Assembly (NCBI GenBank): GCA_026770585.1
Contig: MU647126.1
Location: forward strand, 65,446-88,782
Length of the DNA stretch: 23,337 nucleotides
Direction of reading: 5' to 3'
Origin: Baffinella frigidus
Lineage: Eukaryota > Cryptophyceae > Cryptomonadales > Baffinellaceae
Both the position numbers and the translations under genes were made by a program. Below are positions 7,155 through 15,381 of the stretch, in pieces; the first letter of the stretch is position 1, and every line of letters begins with the position of its first letter. The notes under the pieces were generated by a model. The model was not told where the DNA came from, made no database searches, and worked only from the letters and a program-made list of their open reading frames with translations.

Positions 7155-10100
7155 CTATTGCTTTTCCGGGTGGTTGCGGCGGAAGATCTCGAGCTGGCTT
7201 GCGTCCTGGCCCGTCTGTCCAATGCCAAGGCCTTTCCGGAAGCTGTCGACGAGCTCGGCACTGTCCGCCCCGCCCCCCCCCTCTGCCACCCCCTCGCCGC
7301 CCTGGAGCTTCTCGACGCCCTGGCGTTGAGGGTTTCGGGTTTAAGGTTCAGGTTTTGAGGTTTAGGGTTTAGGGCTTAGGGTGTAGGGTTCAGGGTTCAG
7401 GGTTAAGGGGTTTGGGTGAACCGGGTGGTTCTGGCGGAAGACCTCCAGCTGCTTGACTGACGCGTCGCTGCTCGCCCCTGCGGACCCACTTGGTCAACTT
7501 CACAACAGTCCGTCAAGCCGAGTCAGCCCCAGCCGCGGGCGCAACCCCGCACCAACCCGGGTGTGTCCAACACCCCCCACGCTACACAGCTGAAACACCC
7601 AGGTACAGACGCAGAGCAAACAGTGAAGTGTGGAGCGGGGGCGGACCAGGGCTCTTGCGCGCGTCCGCGAGCGCGGGCACGGCCCCGTGCACCCCTGCAA
7701 ACACCTGCGAGAGAGAGAGCAGAGGGCACTCAGAGAAAAGTTGCTTGAGAAAATAATTTATTGAGAAGAGTTTCTTGTATTCGCCCTCCCAGCAATGCCA
7801 GGTCACAGGTAGGGATTTCAGGTACACTTCAGGTTTTACTAGTAGCAGTTCACTCAAAATGGGGAGCCGAAACCCCCCGTGGCAAATCCTCCCCCCAAAC
7901 CCCTGATGGTAGTAAAACCGAGAGTTTTGGTACTCATGTAGGACACGCCGCCGGACGTGACCCTCTGGAACAGTCCACAGTTGGAGCCATTTGCCCCCTT
8001 CCCATTTATCACTCAACTCCCCCATTCCGCTTGACTCTCTTGGGCTAGTGGATAAGAACGTCCGCTGATAACGGAGAGGTTGTGAGTTCGAGCCCGACAC
8101 AGGTTCTCATGTTTGCTTCATTTTTGTGCTACGAACCTGTCTTCATTTTTGTGCTCGTAACCTGTCTTCCTTTTTGTGCTAACCTGTCTTCCTTTTGGAG
8201 GTAGTTCACTGAACGCGGCGGGGGTTTACCGAGACGGGGACGAGACTGGGGAGGATTAGTACCAAAGAATCCTGTAAAAATCCTCCAGTTACAGGAGTTT
8301 ATCCGGGGAAACCTATTTTTCTTTCATTTTGAGATTTTCACCCGAGTCCCCCCCCAAAAATTATGGGCCCAAAAAGTCAGGAACGCCATCTGAAAGTGCC
8401 CACCAAGATTGTCATTGAAAGTCGTCCCACATTTTTGCTCAGACATCGGGAAGGGCCCCTTCGGAGGGGCGCAAAATGACGAATTTTCACACAAATCTGA
8501 GACCACCTTCAATGAAAAACTTTCTGAGCCCTTTCAGATGGCGTTCCTAACTTTTTGAGCATGTAAATTGTGAAAAAAATCAGGCGAAAACCTCGAAATG
8601 AAAGAAAAATAGGTTTCCCCGGATAAGATTAGTAACAGAGAAGCCTGTCATTAACTGCCTGCAGAAGAGAGAGAGGAGTTCACCTCGAGCTGTGTCCTAT
8701 TCGCGCCCGCCTCAGCTGCCGCCCCCTGGGGATGGGGGCGCAGAGGTCAGGGTTGAGGGTTTGGGTATTAGGGATGAGGGGTTTGGGTTTGGGGATAAGG
8801 GTTTGGGGGTTAGGGGTGAGGGGTGAGGGGTTGAGGTTAGGGGCTAGGGTTCAGGGTGCAGGGTTTCATGGTGTGGGGTGGGGGTTCAGGGATGAGGGAT
8901 TAGGGTTTAGGGTTTAGGGTGTAGGGTGTAGTATTTACAGATTAGGAATTATAGGTTAGGGTTTGAGGTGTAGGGTGTAGGGTGTAGGGTGTAAGGTTTA
9001 GGGTTTATTAAGGGGTTAGGGTTTAGGGTGTAAAGGTTTTGGGTTTACGGTGTAGGGTTTAGGGTGGAAGGTTGAGGACTATTGATGTAGGGTGTACGGT
9101 TTAGGGTTTAGGGTTTAGGGTTTAGGGTTTAGGGTTCAGGGTGAAGGGTGTAGGGTTTAGGGTGTAGGGTGTAGGGTGTAAGGTTTAGGGTGTGGGAAAA
9201 TTGGGTTTAGGGTTTGGGTTTAGGGTTCAGGGTTTAGGGTTTAGGGTTTGGGGATTGGGGTGTAAGGTGTAAGTTTCAGGGTGTAAGGGTGAGGGTTAAG
9301 GGTTTAGGGTGTTAGGGTGTTAGGTTTAGGGTTTAGGCTGTAAGGTTTAGGGTTTAGGTTTGAGGGTGTAATGTTCAGGGTTTAGGGTTGAGGGTGCAAG
9401 GTTTAGGGTTTACGGTGTAATGTTTGGGGTTTATGGTTTATAGTTCAGGGTTCAGGGTTCAGGGTGTAAGGTTTAGGGTTTAGGGTGTACGATTTAGGGT
9501 TTAGGGTTGAGGGTGTAAGTTTTCGGGTTGAGGGTGTAAGGTTTCGGGTTTAGGGGTTAGGCTGTAGGGTTTAGGGTGTAAGGTTTAGGGTGTAGGGTGT
9601 AAGGGTCCAGGGTGTAGGGCAGCACCTCCGCGGCGCGCGTGCCACCCCCCATGTTCTGCGCGAATGTCGCAAGCTGCCCCACCTGGTGGTAGGGTCTGCG
9701 GTTTCTGGTGTGCCGTGTGGGGTGTGGGATCCATACGGTGGACTACTAAGTTGTGACAGCGCCCAGAAACTTAATGTAACGTGGCCAAGTTTTTTCCTGA
9801 AAAGGGTTCACACAAGTGAGATTGAACGAGACTCCTTTGAACATGAAAACCTCGGGCGAGGTCCACCGCCACTTAGCAGCGCCCGAGTTCCTTTTCTCCC
9901 GGATATCCGGGGGAAATGCGCTTAGAATCCAATGCAAATGGACAAGATTCTGGCACACGTCGTTTATATTTACTGTATCCGTGAAGCCCCCGGTGGCTGC
10001 TAAGTGGGTGGTGCGGTTTGGGGTGAAGGAAGCTGGGCAAACCCCAACCACCACACCCCACTACACGGACGCGCTGACCCGTAACCCCCAACCCAAACCC

Positions 10101-12607
10101 CCAAACCCCAAATCGCACCCGAAAGCGCAGCGCTGTTTCTGATCAGGAACTAAGGTTTGCCGTTCAGGGTTTAGGGTTTAGGGTTTAGGGCTTAGGGTTT
10201 AGGGTTTAGGGTTTAGGGAGTACCCGGAAGCGCAGCGCGGCGACGTCGCTCCACTCCCGCCGCACCTTGCTCAGGCCTTGTGCTTCAGGGTATCAGGTTT
10301 AGGATTAGGGTTTACGATCTACGTTTTACTTTTCACTGTCTATGGAGGGTGCCTTACTGTTCAGGGCCACGCAGCAGGCTGCAGAGGGATTTCGTGAATA
10401 ACCCACAGGACCCTACGGTAGGCAATACCGTAGGGACATAGGCAGGTCCTACAGATATCGTGACCGATTGTTGGTGAGCATCTGACAGAGAATGCCTTGG
10501 TAGCCCGATGTGTGGGTACCCGCTGGACGCACCACTTCCGCACATTAACCACTCCTGCTTCCGCACCTGCTTCCGCACCTGCTTCCGCTCCAAAGTTGAA
10601 GCATTTGTACCGCACAACCAAAATGTCGCCTTGAGAGTAGTCGGTGAACCCGAGTGAGGCCGAGCTAGGATCCCCCGGATTGACGTCCAAGACCTTAATA
10701 TCATGCCCTGCACCATGCCTCTTGCCCCGCCCTGCCCCCCCGCCCTAACCGCTCGAACTGCGGTTACCCGCTGAGGCAGCTGGAACGCGGCCGCGGCCGG
10801 GACTTGCGCCTCAAACTGCCGCGCCCGCTCCTCCATGGTGCGGCTCGAGGCTGCGGGAGACTCGTAACCTGCTTCCTCCGAGGGCTTGAAGCAGAGCACC
10901 ACCTGGGGTGCGTGTTTGGGGTAAGGCTTCAGGGTTTGGGGTTGGCGTGGGGGTTGGGGTTCAGGGTGCAGGGTGCAGGGTACAGGTTTTGTGGTGTTGT
11001 GGTGTGGGGTTCGGGTTGTGCGGGCTTGCAGTGTGGGGGCTGGGCGAAAACTGGTGTTTTTGCGTTTTGGGGCTGGCGTGTAGTCACCGGGGCAGGGGGC
11101 GTGCGGAGCCAGGCGTGCGAATCGTCGCGGTTCTCCAGGTAGCACACGTTGCTGCCCCCTCCCTCAGTACTGGGAAACGCCTCCTCGAGCAGGGTGAGCA
11201 CGTTCAACAGCTCCTGCGCGCTCCCGCCCGCCACCTGGGGTGTGTGTGTGTGGGGGGGTGTTAGGTTATTTTGGGGGAAGGGGTTTAGAGGCCCCAGGGG
11301 TTTAGAGGTGATGGGGTTTAGGGGGCGAAGGGCAGTGTTTAGGGTTTCGAGGTTAGGGTTTAGGATGTTGGGTTGAGGGTTGAGGGTTGAGGGTGCAGGG
11401 TTCCAGGGTTTAGGGTGCAGGGTTGCCGCGAGGGCGCCATGGTTGAGGGTGACAGCGAGAACGGCGCCCGGGGCGAAGGCGAACCGCCTGGCCAACCCAC
11501 CACGGTGGGGCTCCGCTAATCCCTGAACCGTAAACCCCTGAAGCCCTATCCCGAAGCCCTAACCGTTAACATGTTTAGGGTATGGTGTGTGTCGGACCGT
11601 GACGGCGAGGACACCGCCCGGGGCGAGGGCGGCCGCGAGAGCGGCAAACGCCTCGGCCGAGCGGAACACTGCCGCGGGCGCGTACATCCCGCCATCGTCC
11701 CCTGCGCCGAAAAAACTGGGTTAGCTAAGCTAGAGGTCTAGCTCTGCCTCACTCGACTTTACGGACTATTCGCAAGTCGTCGTTCTGGGCCCGTGGTACA
11801 CATCCGTCAACTTTGGAGCGGGAAAGAGCCCGGCCTCGACCGATCGATGGAACCACATCAGACGGAGACAGTAAACCGTAGGGTCGCACCTGAGGCGCTG
11901 CCGGCATCGAGCATGATGGCGTCGATCGAGCCGGGTGGCGCCGCAATGGCTGCCGCGAGGCCGCAGCCCTCGGTCAGGGTCAGGCGGGGGTGCGTGGTCG
12001 GAAGGCCGAAGAAGGATGCCGCCTCCAGTACGACGGGGTCGATCTCCACGACTGAGAGCGAGGGGATGCCGGTGTGCTCGAGCAGGAAGGAAACGAGCGA
12101 CCCTCCTCCAAGTCCAATGAGCATCGCAGATCCTCCTTTGGCGTTGGCGGAGAGGGAGGTGGCGAAGGCGAGCGCGCGGGAGGATTGGAACGGGAGGTCG
12201 CTGAAGTCCGGCTGCGCGTTGTCGAAGCGCACGGCGCTCTGCCACACGCGCGGGCTGTTCTCGAACCAAAGCGTCCTCATCGCTGATCCCTCCGCCTCCC
12301 CGGCGAACTCCCGCACCTCCACCTTGCCGGGGTTGACAGTGGAGATCTTCGAGAAGATCACCTCGCCCTCCGTGGTCTGCCGCTGAACGCCACCGCCGCC
12401 GCCTCCAGCCGCCATGGCCGGGGCAGGCTTCCGGAGGTGAAGCCCTTGCCTCACATGTGCGGATCGCTGATCGGCGGCACCAGGTCTGGCGGAACGCAGG
12501 TGGGACGGGGCGAGCGCGAAGGAGGAGCCCTGGTGCAGGAGAGAGAGGAGGAGCAGGAGTGCGACTGGCAGGTCGCGTGGGCGGGGGAGCGGTGCGATAC
12601 GTGGCAT
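7155..12607 (-). CDS. Plastid-targeted spermidine-synthase-like methyltransferase-fold protein, 455 aa (gene C)
   Basis: Minus-strand exons: 12607-11890, 11701-11598, 11234-11088, 10902-10768, 10265-10224, 9682-9626 and 7319-7155 (TAG). They total 1368 nt, all in phase. Residues 1-30 are a signal peptide with a long Leu core; GSS|FALAPS and an Arg/Ser/Ala-rich stretch to about 65 fit a complex-plastid presequence. The catalytic-fold part shows SAM motif I (MLIGLGGGSLVSFLLEH, about 160-175), the acidic loop VVEIDP, DAIMLDAGSASGDDGG and LAPGGVLAVTV. This is the order found in spermidine synthase and METTL13-type proteins. The expected polyamine-site acidic pattern is not evident, so methyltransfer or another alkyl transfer is as likely as spermidine synthesis. 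The C-terminal third is unrecognised and ends QLEIFRRNHPEKQ. An optional in-frame 14-codon exon lies at 8725-8684. Divergent partner of GPDH. Confidence 0.87.
7326..7412 (-). repeat. Telomere-like tract next to gene C last exon
   Basis: GGTTTAGGGTTTAGGG-type repeats on the plus strand, so C-strand sense for gene C. Confidence 0.85.
7430..7477 (-). repeat. Echo of gene C terminal exon
   Basis: On the minus strand CCGCAG precedes a segment reading D-A-S-V-K-Q-L-E-V-F-R-Q-N-H-P in one frame. The true C-terminus at 7155-7200 is D-A-S-Q-L-E-I-F-R-R-N-H-P. Splicing from exon 6 in phase 0 would put it out of frame, so it looks decayed. Confidence 0.75.
7484..8035. other. Gene C intron interior without recognised gene
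   Basis: No telomere-like repeats. A 172-codon minus-strand frame (8100-7582) runs through here but matches no family I know and overlaps a tRNA-like sequence. Nothing else seen. Confidence 0.4.
8036..8104 (+). ncRNA. tRNA-like sequence, probable SINE head
   Basis: TTGGGCTAGTGGATAAG fits a pol III A box and GAGTTCGAGCCC a B box about 45 bp later. An anticodon-arm-like TCCGCTGATAACGGA would present GAT (Ile). The T stem is poorly paired and no clear acceptor stem closes it, so a tRNA-derived SINE or tRNA relic is more likely than a working tRNA. A 25-bp tandem repeat follows directly. Confidence 0.5.
8117..8193 (+). repeat. 25-bp tandem repeat, about three copies
   Basis: Unit AACCTGTCTTCATTTTTGTG followed by CTNNG, shrinking slightly from copy to copy. 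It lies directly 3' of the tRNA-like sequence, where SINE tails often carry short tandem repeats. Confidence 0.75.
8254..8648. mobile_element. Foldback element flanked by a 22-bp imperfect direct repeat
   Basis: Arms 8300-8341 and 8582-8626 begin TATCCGGGGAAACCTATTTT and pair for about 42 bp with few mismatches. An inner pair (AAGTCAGGAACGCCATCTGA near 8375, and its complement near 8535) extends the palindrome. GATTAGTACCAAAGAATCCT... (8254) and GATTAGTAACAGAGAAGCCT... (8627) flank it with 3 differences in 22. Confidence 0.75.
8684..8725 (-). CDS. Possible cassette exon of gene C (14 codons)
   Basis: Bounded on the minus strand by CCCCAG| and CTCGAG|GTGAAC, 42 nt, phase 0 at both ends. It can therefore be included between exons 6 and 7 without disturbing the frame, adding G-A-A-A-E-A-G-A-N-R-T-Q-L-E. 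The ending resembles QLE in the terminal exon, so it may instead be another decayed copy of that exon. Undecided. Confidence 0.45.
8746..9610 (-). repeat. Longest telomere-like tract (about 860 bp), gene C intron 6
   Basis: Dense TTTAGGG with GTGTAGG, GTTCAGG and GTTGAGG variants on the plus strand, so C-strand sense relative to gene C. Locally homogenised runs of GGTGTAGGGTGTAGG occur. No coding sequence. Confidence 0.92.
9683..10223. other. Gene C intron 5
   Basis: Contains an inverted repeat with CCACCGCCACTTAGCAGC (9863-9880) facing GCTGCTAAGTGGGTGGTG (9997-10014), a small CTCGGGC/GCCCGAG hairpin (9851-9887), a short exon 5 echo and a TTTAGGG tract (10163-10219). Confidence 0.6.
10116..10135 (-). 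repeat. Weak echo of gene C exon 5 3' end
   Basis: Minus-strand CGCTGCGCTTTCGGGTGCG against the exon 5 end CGCTGCGCTTCCGG|GTAC. One mismatch over about 16 bp, including the donor. Confidence 0.5.
10384..10460. mobile_element. Family-1 fragment in gene C intron 4
   Basis: AGGACCCTACGGTAGGCAAT and the perfect CCCTACGGTA/TACCGTAGGG stem match family-1 interiors; TTCGTGAATAACCC marks a worn end. Confidence 0.5.
10575..10674 (+). mobile_element. Family-2 inverted-repeat fragment
   Basis: CTCCAAAGTTGAAGCATTTG through AACCCGAGTGAGGCCGAGCTAGGATC aligns over about 95 bp to 1310-1400. The left end is replaced by a three-copy CTTCCGCACCTG repeat (10557-10592). Confidence 0.75.
11240..11430 (-). repeat. 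Telomere-like tract, gene C intron 2
   Basis: G-strand variants on plus (GGGTTTAGGG, GGGTTGAGGG), C-strand sense for gene C. A short reverse-oriented patch lies at 11518-11565. Confidence 0.8.
11445..11489 (-). repeat. Echo of gene C exon 2 3' end
   Basis: On the minus strand it reads A-F-A-P-G-A-V-L-A-V-T-L, against A-L-A-P-G-G-V-L-A-V-T-V at the exon 2 end. The DNA shows CGCCCGGGGCGA in both. It is separated from exon 2 by a telomere-like patch and followed by the long G-strand tract. Confidence 0.8.
11738..11876 (-). mobile_element. Family-2 inverted-repeat element in gene C intron 1
   Basis: Ends TAGCTCTGCCTCACTCG and, inward from the other side, ACTGTCTCCGTCTGATG. The interior CTCCAAAGTTGACGGATGTG and GGGCTCTTTCCCGC aligns to 1304-1402. 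About 140 bp, starting only about 13 bp from the exon 1 donor. Confidence 0.75.
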
Positions 12608-12824
12608 GCCGAGACGGAGCAGGAGGGCGAGGTGCAGGTGGCGTGGAATACGTGGCGGGCGAAATTGGATTCCTGCTTAGACCATGAAATTTTAATATTA
12701 AAACATGGTGTGGACATTTCACCTCAAGTCAAGAGACTCTCAGCTGAGAGATGACTTTCAGGGAAATTCCTTACGACCCACCCTGCAGAATTTATCTTTT
12801 CTTTCTTGCTCTCCACGCGCCAAG
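12608..12824. promoter_or_regulatory. Bidirectional promoter region between gene C and GPDH
   Basis: 217 bp between divergent start codons. It contains two perfect 14-bp palindromes: TTTTAATATTAAAA (12690-12703), itself bracketed by ACCATG and CATGGT, and CTCTCAGCTGAGAG (12737-12750). A pyrimidine-rich stretch (TTTATCTTTTCTTTCTTGCT, near 12791) precedes the GPDH start. Promoter role inferred from position. Confidence 0.55.
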
Positions 12825-15349
12825 ATGTCGAGCGCTCCGAAGCGCGTTGCGATCGTCGGTTCAGGAAACTGGGGCACAGCGATCGCGAAAATTGTGGGCA
12901 AAAACTGCGCTCGCCTCCCCGGCCTCGACAATGAGGTCTGCCGGCACACGCCAGCCTCCGTCCCCGGCCGTTCCACCCCATCTCTCGTCCAGCAAAAGAT
13001 TTACAGCAGCTGGACCCTCCTTGAAAGGCCGGCGGCGGTTCTCTTTAGGCGCCCCATGCCCTGCGCCGGGTTCCGAAAGTCGCTGCTCCATTCGGTGCAC
13101 TGACGAGGAGCCAAACGCTCGCTCTTCACCTCGACCCCACCACTCCCACAGGAGGACGGATGCAGAGCCAAGAACCCTGTACTAAATGAGCGTTCTCCTG
13201 CCTGATGATTGTCTGATGTCCCAGGCCGGTGAGCTGCCCGACTTTCTCCTTGAAGCCCACGACATTATGGGGTTTTGGTACACATTCGTCAAATTTGGAA
13301 TGAAAACGAGCATATCCCAAACCCCCTGAACCCTAAACCCTGGACCCTAAACCCTAGACCCTAAACCCTAAATTCTCGACCCAACCCCCAACCCCGAAAC
13401 AAGGTGCGGATGTGGGTGTTCGAAGAGATGGTAAATGGCAAGAAGCTGACAGAGATCATCAACACCCAGCACGAGAACACCAAGTACATGCCAGGTGTGT
13501 ACCCAAACCCTAGAGTCGGGAATCAGGGCGTGGGGTTCTGGGTGTGGGGTTCTGCGTTAAGCGCGACCTGGGTTGAGGGTGTTGAGAGCTTGGTGGTTGG
13601 GGTGTATCTCTCCGAGATCATGAAAACTGAGTACACGAACACCACGTACATGCCAGGTCCTGCCGAGAGCCCAAACCCTAAACCCTAAATCCATGAACCA
13701 GAATCCCAAACCCAAATCCCTGAAGGCCAAACCCTCTCGGCAGGCATCAAGCTCCCGCACAACGTGGTGGCTGACCCATGCGTGGTACACCCCGAACCCC
13801 CAAACCCAGTCCCCAAACCTCAACCCCTACACCCTAAACCCCAACCTCTAAACCCTCAACCCCAACCTCCAACCCCCAACCCCCAAACCCCAAACCCCAA
13901 ACCCCAAACCCGAAAGCAGGTCTCGGCGACGAAGAAAGCGGACATTCTGATATTCGTGCTGCCGCATCAGTTCCTGGGGGGGCTCTGCAAGAAGATCCTC
14001 GGAAACACCAACCCGGGGTAACCTAGTTTGCCAAGCTTTCAGTTCTGAGGGACTTTCTCTCCCCTCTGTGTGGTATAAAGTTTTGAGAGCGATGAATCCA
14101 AAAGCTCTCAAAATATTTTGTAACTCCGTGAATTGTAACATTCGCATCAACACCCCTCTAGAAGTGGGTGAGAACGTTGTTCAGAACTGAAACCTTCGGC
14201 AACGAAACCCCGAAACCCGAAACCCGAAACAGGTGCATCGCAGTCTCGCTGATCAAGGCGGTGCACTTCGACTCGTCGGGGATGGTCAAACCCTAAAACC
14301 TGAACCCTGAACCCTGAACCCTAAACCCTAAACCCTAAACCCTATACCCTGAAACCTGAACCCTGAACCCTAAAACCTAGCCCCCAAACCCAAAACCCCA
14401 AACCCCAAACCCCAAACCCCAAACCATAAACGCAGGTGCTGATATCGTCGATGATCAAGCAAGGACTGGGCGGGATGGACGTGTCGGTGCTGATGGGCGC
14501 CAACCTCGCGAAGGAGGTGGCGGGGGGCGCTTTCTGCGAAACCACCATCGGGTGCTCAACCATAACCCCTAAACCTCGAACCCCAACCGAAACTCTACGC
14601 CCCTAGAGGTGGCGTGCCTTTTGCGCAACCACCATCGGGTCTCTCTCCTCCACCTCCTCTTCCCCCTCCTGCTCCCTTCTCTTCCCCCTTATCCCTTCTC
14701 TTCCTCCCACGTCCGCCCCGTCCTCGTTCCCGCCGTCCTGCCCCGAGGCGGGCCCTCCTCGCTGCTCGCTCCTTTCTTCTCCTAGCTCTGCCTCAGTTAA
14801 ATTGGTTTCATCATTTTCTTTGTTTTCACGCCAACCGTTGACAGAGGTTCACCACAAAACAGGGAAATCAAGTTTCGGTCTTGTCAAAGGATGTGACCAA
14901 TTTGGTCTCAACTGAGACAGACGTAGTTCTCCTGCTCCTCCCTCCGCCGGCTCCTCCTCATCCTGGTTCCGGGCATCCTGTCCCGAGGCGGGCCCGTCCT
15001 AGACCCCCCGTCCTCACACCTCTTTCTTGAACCGTAAACCGAAAACCCTGAGCCCTAAACCGTCTGGGTCGCGTGCGCAGATACGGAGTGGAAGAGAACG
15101 GCAAGCTTCTGCAGACTGTTTTCAACGACCCGCTTTTCCACGTCTCGATTGTCAAGGTACAGCCCCGCAACAAACGCACTTTTCTCTCCGCAACCCTCTC
15201 CGCCTCGAAATAATGCTCACTGAGGGGGGCGCTGACGAACGTGGTGAGATAGATCCCAAATGTAAAATCAAACTGCACACTGAATCCCAAACCCTGAACC
15301 CTAAATCCTGAACCCTAAACCCTGCACCGTAAACCGTAAACCCTGAACC

Positions 15350-15381
<32 letters not shown>

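Noticed and set aside
7158-7358. Plus-strand frame opposite gene C's last exon
   Set aside because: The minus-strand reading has an acceptor, correct phase and a stop; the plus frame is its shadow.
7582-8100. 172-codon minus-strand frame
   Set aside because: No recognisable family or splice support; it overlaps a tRNA-like sequence and lies within a gene C intron.
10354-11145. 263-codon open frame on minus strand
   Set aside because: It covers true exon 4 of gene C but continues in frame through introns on both sides. The phase-consistent spliced model is better supported.
13557-13823. Open frames translating to [12 protein letters not shown]-type repeats here and elsewhere
   Set aside because: These are antisense translations of degenerate telomere heptamers, which lack stops in some frames; they are not proteins.
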